Shown here piece after piece: positions 44,686 through 56,200 of a DNA stretch of 64,000 nucleotides. Made by a program: the position numbers and the translations under genes. The notes beneath the pieces were generated by a model, which searched no databases, was not told where the DNA came from, and saw nothing but the letters and a program-made list of their open reading frames with translations. Each line of letters opens with the position of its first letter. Position 1 is the stretch's first letter. Source of the DNA: Triticum aestivum (lineage: Eukaryota > Streptophyta > Magnoliopsida > Poales > Poaceae); contig NC_057796.1 of the NCBI RefSeq assembly GCF_018294505.1, positions 273,415,906-273,479,905 on the forward strand. Direction: 5' to 3'.

Positions 44686-47029
44686 TATGAATCCATGTTA
44701 TGTCCAATTAAATTTTTTCGCTTGCTGTATAATGCATGTAACCTACTCATACCAACATTTTAGTGCATTCCAAATGTCTATACTACCGCTGCAATTCGAA
44801 CTGAATTTGAATTCGTTTCTCTATTTCAATAAGAATCTACAATCATGATTGTTGCCAACTTCAACCATCATTCGTGTATTACCTTAATAACACACCACAT
44901 GATTACTATAGAGATAGATATGAACTATGTGTACTACATGAACTCGAATTCTATTTTTTGAATACACTTGATGTTGATTCCAAATAATAGTACATTTGAT
45001 GTACTAACTATATATTCATAATCTAAACCATGTTCCATACGTACACCGTGTTTATCACACATAGTATAGTGCCCCGCCCCCTACATTATGACAAGTATTT
45101 AGACCTGAGCTGCAAAAGCCACACATTTGCCCAAATTATGATCAATGTTCTATATATTATACGTAGTACTAGCAAGATGCCCATGCGTTCCACAGAACAT
45201 CAACATGATCAAGGGGAGGCCTAATTTGCAAATATGGAGAGGGGTGTGGGTATCTTTTTTCAAAATTGCCATAGTTTCCTTCCTATCCGTCAGATATAAA
45301 TCGGACGGCCTATATTGCAGGATGGCAGGCACACCATCATCAACAACTCCGTTTTTTATAAGAGTAGAGATAAATATATTATATGTAGTATAACATGTTC
45401 ATAACCACACCATGTGTATCACCGTTATATATATTCACACATGCGTCGGTTTAAAACACTATGATAAATTCTTCAAATATCTGAATTCGCTTTTTATAAT
45501 GAAGTATGATCTCTATTCGTCTTTTACACCCACACAATCCTCTTATCTTTGTAGCTAGCGCTAACTTTCTCTCGTGCATGCACACGCCCGCATCCCTCTC
45601 ACCCTCCCTCAGCATTCTCTAGCTCCATCGCGCAAATTCGTCTTTTCACTTTAGGTCATTCACCCACGGTGTGTGTAGGCCCCCAGCTCCTTCTTTACGG
45701 CACACATCGATCGATATGCCTCTCTAGCCAGGTGTGCCTAGCACAAACACAAGCTTCCCCTCTTCTCTTATCACCGTCCATGCCTCACTCCCACCACTCT
45801 TTTCATCGATCTCGTACTCGCACACTCCTTCCCCCTCGATATAGTATGACTCTCGCACCACCTCCTAGATGCATCCCTCTCTCTCTATCCTTCTCCCCGT
45901 GCCTCATTTGCTTCTAACACACACATGCATGTATACCGATCGATCTCCCAACATATACCTAGGTCGACTTTAACTATTCCCCCCCATCGATCGACGTACC
46001 TCACAAGTTATGTCTCTCCTTTCTCTGACAAAGGACGATTGATCTTCCTATGTAGTTACGTCTGCTTACCACAGCCATATCGTCCCCCCTCATCATTCGT
46101 GCATGCCTCCTGACCCGTCTCTCACACGCACGTGCACAGACAGGCAGCCATCCCCTCTCTTATTGATATTGCAGGCGTGCCCTCCGTTTGTCTAGCAAGC
46201 CTATCCCACCATTTGTTAGAAGAAACTCCACTACCACCCCCTCCAACACTCTAGCTCTGTCTCTCTCCCAACCTTATTCCTCTCCTACACATATGCATGG
46301 ATGCCGATCGATCTCCCTTAATACATGAGGTAGATCGATCTCCCTTAATACATGAGGTAGGCCTCTCTCCTCCTCCACACATATACCAGCCATTGTACCT
46401 CTATAGTTAATTAGGCCTCCCTCCCCCCCCCACCACACACCGATAGTCGAGCGTTGTAGGTAGGTATACATGCCACAGAGACAAACTGCACCTGTCCCCT
46501 CTCACGTTCCAGTAGGCCAGCCACTCTATATCTTTGACGTGGGCACACACAAATTCGATGGCACTCTTTATCGATCGCGCGCGCGCACACACACACACAC
46601 ATCATCCCTCACTTCGATTCTATGGACACCTCAAGCCGATGATACCTCCACTCTCTTCTCGTGGATTGCCCCCTCTATATATATGATATATCCAGGACTC
46701 TATTTTACACACATTGCATATGTTACATTTTTTGATTGACCCCCCCCCCAAATCTCACAAACCCACACACTATATCTCTCTACATTTGTATCTCTCTCAC
46801 ACAACCCCACGTAGGTGGTGTATGTATACAAGAAGAGAATAGGTGCACCGTGCACGTACTCACGCTTCGTGCCCAGCCACACCCGCGCGGGTACACGGTG
46901 GAGCTCATTTCTGTACGAAATGGCAGCTCACGTGCTAATTTGAATGCGTGTAGTGGTTGTTTACCTACGGAGGTCGTGTACCACGTGTGCACGAAACAAA
47001 GTTCGACTTGATGCGTTGACGCGTTATTT
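44686..47029. other. Intergenic DNA with pyrimidine-rich and simple repeats
   Basis: 45500-46500 is strongly C/T-rich on the plus strand with CTCTCT and CACACA words. A perfect 27-bp tandem duplication lies at 46306-46332/46333-46359 (GATCGATCTCCCTTAATACA start). A (CG)n(CA)n microsatellite lies at 46575-46600. A dispersed-repeat-like segment begins ACTAGCAAGATGCCCATGCG near 45170. Open frames here look like composition artefacts. Confidence 0.5.
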
Positions 47030-48230
47030 TTAAATAAAGTTATATCGCTCAATGGCACATACACAGAATATAAAATGATTTTTACGGAGAAAAAAGTAGT
47101 CCACTCCACTATATACAATGGAGCCTGCCTGCCTGGTTTGTCTCTCTTCAGAGTATCTCACACAAGGCTGCGGTGGCCTCTCTCTTTCACCGTTGGTCAG
47201 TGATCCGGCCGCATCCCGTCCGCCGGCGGAAAGGGAGGATGTGCATCGTTTCTCCATTTGACGGTGCTGAGGCAGCACGTCCCGATCTGCGGTACACGCC
47301 GTTCTCTCTGACCAAGCTCCGACGCGGTAGGGCCTATGCCACCTGCTCGCTGCCGCAGTATGGGCAGATTCCGCCCGCCGCCGCTCACCTAGTTACATCC
47401 CGACGACCTCCAGGTATCCCCTCCGGCCTTGCTCCACTGCCCGTCTTCCCACGTCGCTGCATGTGGATCTTCCATAGTTCTTTGCCCAAAATGTAGCTCG
47501 TCCGGCGTACTTTCCACATTGCAATCTCGTCCTCACACCGTTTTAGACAAACACAATTGTGTTGTTATCTTCCCTTAGGACAAGGAATACGCTTCTTTTT
47601 TGTCGTCGCATGTGTCATCAACTGTTATTGGCCAGTAATTGTTTCCTTTCTACCTCTTTTTTGCAAACAGGGCTATCCATTTCACCTCGTTGCTATTGCG
47701 ACCTTTTGGTGAACTGCAGAAATCACTTTTTTCTTAAGAGTGTTTTTTGCAGTTGTACTAGAATGTCACACGGGCAATGTCTCTACTTTTCAGTGCGACT
47801 GCACAAAGGGAGATTGGTTTTGCTCTATCCTCCTCATCCAACTCCGTGCCTAATCTTCTCCATCTAGTTAGTCTTAAGAGAGACTACAAAGGTGACCGGC
47901 TTCTATTTGTGTGTTTATTGTTTCATCAGTAGTCCTCTATTATCGTAATCACACTTAATATCTTTGGAACAGGGACGCTCAGCTCTATTTTAGTGGAACT
48001 TCACAAAATGATTGGAATGTTGCATGCTCCAGACAGCTACATTTCCCCCCAACATGCCTTGTTCATTTAGACAGAGCTGGGGGGACGTTGCTGCCAATGA
48101 AAGCATGGATCAATTTTAATTTAACACCTTCTCACAACTTTGTCTTCAGTTGTGATGTAAATATTAGCTCTGATCTGCTAATAATTGAGATGCATTAGCA
48201 AGGAAGTTAGTTTCTTATTGTTTCTGAAAG
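47030..48230 (+). other. Locus L1 of a tandem transcription-unit family, unidentified
   Basis: A promoter-like block (CACTCCACTATATAC near 47100) is followed by an exon-like GC-rich stretch. A frame from ATG 47239 to a donor at about 47411 (ACCTCCAG|GTATCC) encodes about 58 residues with no known domain. Downstream, exon-like pieces follow 3' splice-like ends: GCAAACAG|GGCTATCC near 47669 and GGAACAG|GGACGCTC near 47972. The latter encodes DAQLYFSGTSQN. The 3' part (CTTTGTCTTCAGTTGTGATG near 48140) is shared with L2 and L3. Whether a protein is made is unclear because frames are short and not conserved. Confidence 0.4.
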
Positions 48231-48410
48231 AGCATCGATGGCAAGACACACGAAACAAAAGCTGAAAGCTCACACCATTGTACAATTTCATGTCGCTAGA
48301 AAATTATTTGTATAGTACGTCAATTATGTAAAAAAATGCTGGAAGCTTGATAGCATTGCCAGAAGCCTCTTCGGCATCCGGGTCCATGTGCCATGCAGAA
48401 AATTATACTC

Positions 48411-48708
48411 CTTAGTTCCTAAATATTTGTCTTTTTACAAATTTCAAATGGGCATATTTTAGAGTGTAGATTCACTCATTTTGCTTCGTATGTGTACTCC
48501 CTCCATTCCTAAATATTTGTCTTTCCAGAGATTTCCACAAGTGACTACATACGGAGAAAAATGAGTGAATCTATACTCTAAAATATGTCTATATACATCC
48601 GTATGTAGTAGTCCATTTGAATCTCTAAAAAGACAAATATTTGAGTAGTCACTCATTGAAATCTCTAGAAAGACAAATACTCCGGAGTATATTTAAGAAC
48701 CGAGGGGG
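48411..48708. mobile_element. Composite Stowaway MITEs (Thalos-like), nested or rearranged
   Basis: Four TIR-like pieces of the TTCCTAAATATTTGTCTTT kind in one 300-base stretch. One MITE starts at 48497 after TA (CTCCCTCCATTCC). A second, more diverged left end starts near 48411. The right end is TTAAGAACCGAGGGGG, followed by TA at 48709-48710. The internal AAAATGAGTGAATCTA segment occurs in both orientations. Confidence 0.75.
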
Positions 48709-48710
48709 TA

Positions 48711-49457
48711 GTGCACAGCCGCATGGCATACTCAGCCCGGTCGTTGCGCCGCATTAATAGTGAGTAATAAGCAGTCAAATCATAAGCCCCACCTTTCCCA
48801 CTGTAAGTTGCTCGGAAGAAGCAACCATCAATACGCTCTTCTTTGAATCCGCTCATACTACTCCATCCGTCACTGTTTATAGAGGGCGCTTCAGAAAAAG
48901 AAAAAATATCTGGGACCAAGGCGACTAGCGATCGGCCTAAAAAATAGCATTGGTAGTTATAGCACGGCGTCTATTACTAGAGGAAATAATGTGTACACAC
49001 ATGCATGCGGTGCTTCCACCCCGGGTACACACATGCATGCACTTACTCCACTCTGTAGTTCATCAAGAGAAAATTGTGGACTTGACTGCGGTTACCACGC
49101 CCTAATTAATTCAGCATTAAACCAAACGCACCTAAAGTCTCTCTGGTGGTGGAAATGCATTGAGAGAAATGCATCATAATGAAGCGTGCCCTGTAAACTG
49201 TGACGGAGGGAGGAGTAGTATGAAGGTGCAAAACCAAGTACGCGTATGGCCAGTCGGTCAACGCACCTCCTCTTGGCATATCATTGACATGTGGGACCGG
49301 AGTGTGAGCAAACCGATCTCAATTGACGGCAAAATGGCCAACCCGCCGTTCCTTGAGAGAGATGAGGAGCGAGAACACACAGACGGGCTCACACGGAGGC
49401 CAAGATATATTCGAGCATGGTTGATCGATATCATCATTACTCCGCATGTTTGGTACT
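48711..49457 (+). other. Unassigned DNA with partial duplication of the L2 upstream region
   Basis: 48755-48850 (GCAGTCAAATCATAAGCC ... GGAAGAAGCAACCATCA) resembles 50712-50770 just upstream of L2. A truncated Stowaway-like end (CTCCATCCGTCACTGTTTAT) lies at about 48859. Nothing else recognised. Confidence 0.4.
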
Positions 49458-50412
49458 ACAGTGTATGCCTCTGGCAATCTGACATCGAATGAACTAATGC
49501 ATGTCCACCGCCTGGGCGAGGGTAGGTTGCATTAGTCAAAAGGCGTAAGCGAGCTTCACCTTGTCCTGCAAGCTTCTCCTTGTTCTGCGAGTTGACAGGA
49601 CACACCAAAAAGTAGTGCTAGTCCATACTCCCTCCTTTCCGGTTAATATGGCTTAATCTTTTTTGCGGGTAAATGAGAGAGCTTTATTCATATATAAGCA
49701 TTCTTAGGATGATCAGCCAAGACACTGGTCACTAGGAAGCGAGGTACCCTGCAAAAAAAGAATTAGGAAGCAAGGTGTTTCATCAAGCCAGCTCTCGGCC
49801 ACATTCAAAGTGCAGCAAGCAAGGTTCGCACAAAGATGCGCCGCAAGGTTTGCTGAGCTGTTTACATGCTGAATAACAAAAAAAGAGGAAATATTACCGA
49901 GTGCTCCTATTTGTAACAGGATATGAGCCAAAATTAAGCGAGAATTGTGGCGAGTGTTCCATGCAATCAACTTCCATTATCACATGCGAGAACCATCGAA
50001 GAGAACGAAATGTGTTGAAGATTGCTTTATCACATTTTAAAAATATAATAAGAGTGCAGACGCTCCTCCATCCAGTTCCTAGTACTAGTATAGTACATAC
50101 CTCTATAGACTATAGTAGTAGTACTAGTACTAGTAAACTTTGCGCTTGGCTGTTCACCTCTTCGGGAAGTCGAACAATAATAGTACTAGTATAGTGTATG
50201 CTTCTGGCAATCTGACACCGAATTAATTGTTGCATGTCCACCGCCTGAGAGAGGGAGAGCTTACATTAGTCAAAAGTTTCTCCTTGTCCTGCGAGCCACC
50301 GCGCGCAAGCTTCTCCCGTCCTGCAAGCTTCTCCTCGTTCGGCAAGTTGACGGGACACAGCAAAGTAATGCTAGTCCATACTGCCTCCTCTCCTGTTAAT
50401 ATGGCTTAATTT
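49458..50412 (+). repeat. Duplicated ~200-bp segment, two copies about 735 bp apart
   Basis: 49458-49658 and 50193-50412 share GTGTATGC-TCTGGCAATCTGACA, ATGTCCACCGCCTG, CATTAGTCAAAAG, TGCAAGCTTCTCC and GTTAATATGGCTTAAT in the same order. The first copy is interrupted at its end by the LINE fragment at 49659. Confidence 0.75.
49659..50040 (-). mobile_element. 5'-truncated LINE with RNase H-like C-terminus and poly(A) end
   Basis: On the minus strand a coding remnant (49970-49713) with VIQHVNSSANLAAHLCANLA matches the C-terminal RNase H-like domain seen in plant LINE proteins. It is followed by ATGAATAAAGCTCTCTCATT and TACCCGCAAAAAA, a typical plant LINE 3' end. The left boundary at the T-run (49659-49664) coincides with an interruption of the duplicated segment. 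The right boundary is uncertain. Confidence 0.7.
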
Positions 50413-50779
50413 CAAACGAGATAAATACACTGTCTGTCACTGTATATTTGTAAAAATACGGTCAGTGGACTTCATAATACGCTCATTGCGCTCAATATAT
50501 ACATTTTCCGGTGTTTATACGGTCACTAGCTCACCCTGGCTGAGTATGTGTGTGCATCCACGTGTAGGTTGAGCACTTGAGCGTGACCGTGTGTGTTCCG
50601 TCGTGTGCTCGGACATGCATGCATTAGGGTGTCGCGCGCGTTTTTGCGCCCATGTGTACGTGTGACTGTTGCATACACGTAGGGGGAGTACGTGTAGGGG
50701 CCACTAAAGGAGCAGTCAAATCACACAGTAAGTTAGTCGAAAGAAGCAACCATCATTTCACTCTTTAATGACACGTGCG

Positions 50780-51520
50780 CAATATAAAATGGTTGATATG
50801 GAGAGAAAAAGAAAACCACTATATATACACTAGCAGGAGCCTAAGCTACAAGCCTGCTTGCTTGGGTTGCTCTCTTCACAAGCATAGAACGACGGTGGCC
50901 ACACCGTTGGTCACATATCTGGCCTGATCCTGCAGCTGGGGGAAGGGAACAATGTTCTGCGTAGACGCGGTCGACATCGGTGAGGGAGAAAATCCACAGT
51001 CGGTGCGTCCCAATCGGGGGTCACCACGATATGGGCCGATGCCGCGTCCCAACCGCCCTTCTAGCTACAGCCCGACGTCCCAGGTAGCCTATCTTCCTTT
51101 TGGAGCCAGCTTGCTCCACTGCCGCAGCTCCCCACGTAGCTCCATCTCCATGTCGATCTTTCTCTACTTCTACCGGCTTCTACTTGTGATGAGTTTATGT
51201 CTCATGAACTGGTGCCAGTACTATTATTCTGATCACACTACTTCAATATCTTTGCCATCAAGGATGCTCATCTCGATTTTAGTGGAACTGCACAAAAGCA
51301 TCGTATGATCCGAGGGTGCCAGCCGTCTTTCCTTCGACAGGTTCTACCTGGCCAGGAAATTAAATCCTGTTTAGGGTTTAAGTCGTAGTGACCCCATCAA
51401 TAGTTTTTCTTTCATACACGCTCTCACAACTTTTGTCTTTAGTTGTGAAGTAAATATTGGCTATGATCTGTGAATCATTGAGATGCGTCATCATGCGTGT
51501 TAGTTTTCCTTTGTATTTGA
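50780..51520 (+). other. Locus L2 of the tandem family, shortened
   Basis: Promoter block AATATAAAATGGTTGATATGG then GAAAACCACTATATATACAC near 50812, as in L1 and L3. The exon-1-like frame starts at ATG 50952 (MFCVDAVDIGEGENPQ) and reaches a donor-like CCCAG|GTAGCC at about 51083, aligned with the L1 donor. The motif exon GATGCTCATCTCGATTTTAG (DAHLDFSGTAQ) is at about 51262. The 3' homology CTTTTGTCTTTAGTTGTGAAG is near 51433. It lacks the middle region present in L1 and L3. No known domain. Confidence 0.4.
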
Positions 51521-52480
51521 TGGAATGTTGTAACGGGGCAACCTTGGAGTAGGAATGAAAATGGAGTGGAAAGTTTCCGTTTTTCCGAAGAAGAAATGGA
51601 AATGGAGAGAAACCAACGTTTCGTTTCGTTGGATAGCGCCATCGAGCAAAACCAACGTTTCAATCACGTATGTCGCGTTTGTGTCTCACCCTCCTCCACG
51701 GCTCGACCCCACACGGTCGCTCGGCATGCCACTCACCACAAACCTAGTATACGATAACTTTCCCGCCTGCTTGTCGATGGATCGCGCCATGGAGTACTAG
51801 AACTACTGGAAGAGATTGACAAGTTGGGGGAGGACAGCTAGCTGTAGCATGGACTCCCAAGAACTTTTTACATGCATGTTGTGGCCGGCTATTGCGACCT
51901 TTGAACGCGGAGCAATCGCGTGCACCAGGGAGCGGCATGGGCGACACTCTCTCGGCTGGCGCGCCGCTTCAATGCCGGCGCCAGTGAGAGGTCGCGTCCG
52001 CTCTGGCCGGGCATGAATGCGGCACTGACCGTTTCGGGCGGGAAGCACGCGCGGGTGATGCATAAGTTTTGTATTGATTTCTAAGCCTTCTCACAACTTT
52101 GTCTCCAGCTCCCCTATAATTTTATTTGTCTAGCTATTAACTTTGATTAAAAAAAATGGTGTGGACTAAAAACCCGGATGGACGTAGTAGCCCTCCATTT
52201 TTATTTACTCCGCATATTAGATTTGACTGAAGTCAAACTTTGTAAAGTTTGACCAAGTTTAGGTCGAACACAACAAACCATAATTATTAGAGAGGGAAAA
52301 CTGTACATACTCTCAAACCTTTCCGATAATTGAAATTAAAATTCTTTATTTGTACACACTCTCACACGTTCCCGATAATTTGGCGCATGTGTGGTTGTTC
52401 ACTTAAGGGAGGGTAGTGTACCGCACGTGAAGGACAGGAAGTGCGACCAGGACGCGTGGATCATTAGTTCATCGGAAGTA
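51521..52480. other. Unassigned DNA; truncated Stowaway at 52186-52270
   Basis: 51880-52060 is GC-rich without a recognisable gene. 52186-52270 (CCCTCCATTTTTATTTACTC, then GACTGAAGTCAAACTTTG) matches the left half of a common Stowaway MITE; no right half follows. 52060-52115 repeats the CTTCTCACAACTTTGTCT motif found at the 3' ends of L1 and L2. Confidence 0.45.
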
Positions 52481-52641
52481 CTCCCTTCGTTCCTAAATAT
52501 TTGTCTTTCAAGTGGTTTGAAATGGACTACCACATATGGATGCATATAGACATTTTTTATAGTGTAGATTCACTCATTTTGCTCCGCCTGTAGTCATTTG
52601 TTGAAATCTCTAGAAAGACAAATATTAAGGAACAGAGGGAG
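52481..52641. mobile_element. Stowaway MITE (Thalos-like), 161 bp
   Basis: Terminal repeats CTCCCTTCGTTCCTAAATAT and the reverse complement of ATATTAAGGAACAGAGGGAG, with TA duplications at 52479-52480 and 52642-52643. It sits in the upstream region of L3, between sequences that correspond to one continuous stretch upstream of L1. Confidence 0.92.
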
Positions 52642-52659
52642 TAGTAGTTTTCTTCAATG

Positions 52660-52964
52660 GTACGTTAAATAAAGAGTTTCGTTTCGTACTTACACAATTT
52701 AAAACGATTGTTATGGAGAGAATAAGAAAACCACTCCACTATATATTAGTCGGATACACGAATACTATATGGACGCAGCTTCATTGACTTTAGTGCACCT
52801 GCCTTTGGGTTTATGATAGGTGGGCCCAAAATGTGGCTGGCCCACCTATCATACAGCCAAAAGCAGGTGAAGTTAAGGCACCGGAGCTTAGTCCATACTA
52901 CATTATATATAAGCTAGAGCCTCAGCGCTTGTTCGCTAGGGTTTGCAGTCTCCACACCTCGCCA

Positions 52965-53028
<64 letters not shown>

Positions 53029-53230
53029 GCTGGAGGCTCAGTGTTCCTTTGCTAGGGTTTGCTATATTCACAGTCTCTCACCCTCTTCACCAGATCTAAA
53101 CAAGACTGCGTTGTGGCCTCTGTCTCTCTCACCCCCCTCACAACTGGCGAAGGAGGCGTCCAGATCCCGTCGCACCGGGAAGGGGAGGAGGTGCAGCGTT
53201 CACTCTATCGCCTTCGGCGAGGGAAGCAGT
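52660..53230 (+). other. Locus L3, promoter and exon-1 part
   Basis: Carries TTATGGAGAGAATAAGAAAA, then CCACTCCACTATATATTAG near 52733, as in L1. Contains a duplicated GCTAGGGTTTGC segment (52935, 53051) flanking an (AT)26 microsatellite at 52971-53022. The exon-1 counterpart (GTTGTGGCCTCTGTCTCTCT onward) continues to 53230, where the solo LTR begins. The ATG of L1 is AGG here, so no equivalent protein start exists. Confidence 0.4.
52971..53022. repeat. (AT)26 microsatellite
   Basis: Uninterrupted AT dinucleotides, bounded by CACTAC on the left and ACACACGC on the right. Confidence 0.97.
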
Positions 53231-56200
53231 TGTCACATCCTAGTTAGTTCATGCATCAGAGTGTTGCATCATGTCTATATTTCACAGAAACCTGAAATGG
53301 GAATGCCAGAAAACCCCCAGCACCCCCCCTGGAACAACTAGGGTTTACTAATTTTTTTTCCAATGAACCTGAAATGCCCTCCATAAATGTTCACCACCTT
53401 TGGTCTTGGCTAAAACCTCTGCCAAAAATGGTTTCATATTTTTGGAGGCCATCTTGGATTTTTGCACAAGCCATAAGTATTTGCATTTGGGCATTTTAAA
53501 TGCTATAAATATTTTTAAATGTCCAAATAATCTTGAAGGTATTTTTAGGCTGTTGGGAATAATCTCAAAGGTGCCTCAGAATATTTTCAGGATTTTTCCA
53601 AATGAAATAGTATTTTTACTATTTCAAAACACAGTACAGAAATAAATAAAAAAAGAGAAAAGAACAGAAGGCAGAAAACTTACCTGGCAGCCCACCTGGC
53701 GGCCCAGCACTGTGCTGGCCCGCGCCAGTCAGCTGCCTGCTCTCGCCAGAGCAGGCAGAGAGGTGACGCCGGCGAGCGTGAGCTCGCCACGGCGCCAGCA
53801 GCTTGCCGCCCCGCCGCGGATGAGCTGGCCGACCTCCCTCGACGCGCCCCGAGCCCCTGGACATTGCCATTCTCCCCCATCGCCTCTCCCTCGCCTTCTC
53901 CCTACCATGGCCGACGCCGCCGCAGCCACCTCACCGGAGTAACCGCGGCCACCATCGACCTCGCACCGTACTAACGTGTCCTACAGCACCGCCGTCACCC
54001 ACTCCTTCGAGCAAGCCGAGCCCCGAGCGCTCGTTTGCCCCGAAGCTCCGTCACCGACCTCGCCTTCGCCGCTCACCGTCGGAGATCCCCTCCGCCGCCG
54101 CCACTGCTACAGCTCGTCTCCGACTTCGCCGTCTGCTCCGTCGCAACCGCCGTGAGCATGGCCACCTTTCCATCCTCTCCTCTCTCTCTCTCGAGCTCTG
54201 CAGCCACCGCACGAAGTTCACCCGAACGCGCCGCCGCACGAGCTCGTCGCCGACAAGGCTCCGGCCATCCAACGGCCACATCACCGTAGCCATTAGCTTC
54301 ACCGCAACGCCAGGAACCCGTAGCGCCATCGCATGTCCCTCGCCGTGCTCTCTAGCTACGGTTTCAACCACGCCCGTACTCCGGCAGCCACACGGCTCGT
54401 CGCCAGCGTCGATTCCGGCGACCCCGAGCTCCACTACCACCACCAGTCGACGCGGTTCGCCCCCAGCTACACATAGGTACTCTCCGCCGTCCTTTTGGTC
54501 GCCGGAGGGGGATCCCGCACTCCACCGCCGCGTCTGGACGTCGCCGGCGGCTAAACGCCAGCGAGTCAACGTGGTTTGACCACGGTTTAACCCCCCCAGG
54601 GTCACTGACGAGTGGGGCCCGCCTGCTAACTAATCTGAGTTAGAGTTAAAACTAATCCTAATTAACTAATTACCTAACAGTGACACTGACACAGGGGACC
54701 CACACGTCAGGATTGACCTGGACGACCCCGTTGACCTGCTGACGTCACACTGACGTCAGGCTGACGCAGTAAAGCTTTTACTGGAATTATTCTTATATTG
54801 GAAATTCCAGAAATTATCACAAACTTCAAAAAATCATAGAAAATAATCTATAGCTCAGAATGAAAAGATTTATATATGAAAAATGATCAGAAAAATCCAC
54901 TCTATCCATCTGTACTGGTTTCATGCATGATTAAGCAAGTTAACCTACTGTTTTATACAGAACAAGATAAAGCACTAATATGGGCCATTTATGAACTTGG
55001 AATTTGAATCTTTGATTCAAATTAGTCCAAACCCTTCTGGCCTTAGTTGCATTAGCCCAATACATCCATTTTGCCATGTCCCATGCATGCATCATATTGT
55101 TGCACTTGCTTGATGTTGATTGTGCTTCGATGTGTTCATTGTGGTAGGTCCTGCCTCCGAGGATATTCACGGGTATCCAACTGAAGGGCAGTATCCCACC
55201 ACCACTCTGTCAGGCAAGCAACCCATTGATCATTTCGATACAAACCCATCTTCTCGCTTCTGCTCTCGTTTACTGCATTAAGACAACGCGATTCAAACTG
55301 CTGTGTGTTGCGGTAGTTGAACCCACTTTCCTTTGCATGACCTGTCATTGCCACAGTAACTAGATGAAACCCACTAGCATGTGTAGGAGTTGATTGAGCC
55401 ATGTTGTGTTCCTACAATGCTATGCTTGCTACGCTTAGAGTTGTGTCAGGTCTGGCTCATCAGGGTGATGAACTAGAGTGAAAGTGCGTGTGTCGGTAAT
55501 GAGAGTGAAGTGTGGAATACGATTTGGTAAAGGTATCGATGGGAGGCCATGTAGGAGTACATGGTGGGTTGTTTCATTGAGACCGTCCCTAAGAACTGAG
55601 ATCTGTATGCGTGATTTAAGATTCAGCTACTACCACACATTGGGCCCGAAACCAATGGACCCCCTCGGCTTCTTGTTCACCCTTGTCCTCTGTCCAGGAG
55701 TTGCACGTAGTTTCTGGTGTTTGTAGTAAGCTGGAGGCCGTGGACAGCGCTGACCAAGGGGTGGGCTGTGATGCGGTAGGCTCGTGGCCCGGTGTACCGA
55801 GTCGCCCGTTTGGTGACCGGGAACCCTGCACACATCGTTCGGGGCCGTATGTGGAAACCTCGGCCGGACTCCCTGCGGATGGAACCCGAATAGGCGATAA
55901 ACCTGGACTAGAGACTCGAGTGTTTAGGTAGGCTGTGGCCGACACCCACGTTGGGCTTCCGCTTGAAGGTTGCCGAGTACACGTCGTGTAGCGACGATAA
56001 GTGGTGGGAGCGTGTGTGACGAAGTACACCCCTGCAGGGTATGAAACTATTCGAATAGCCGCGTCCGCGGTAAAGGACTACTTGGTCGCTTATGCAGTTC
56101 ATAGACAAGTAAATGGATACTACTAAAAGCCTCAAGATAAGTGTGAGTACCGCGGATGGCCCTCTCGTTGGATGACGAGGGAGGATCCACGGTGGAGTAT

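Noticed and set aside
45660..46740. Clusters of short open frames in C/T-rich DNA
   Set aside because: Low-complexity composition, no conserved peptide, frames on both strands.
49628..49658. Possible Stowaway terminus (CTCCCTCCTTTCC)
   Set aside because: No matching right terminus is found, and the same stretch recurs in the duplicated copy at 50378 without MITE structure.
53619..54605. Several open frames of 60-184 codons on both strands in a GC-rich block
   Set aside because: They lie inside the solo LTR, overlap on opposite strands, and are rich in Arg, Ala, Ser and Pro as expected from composition.
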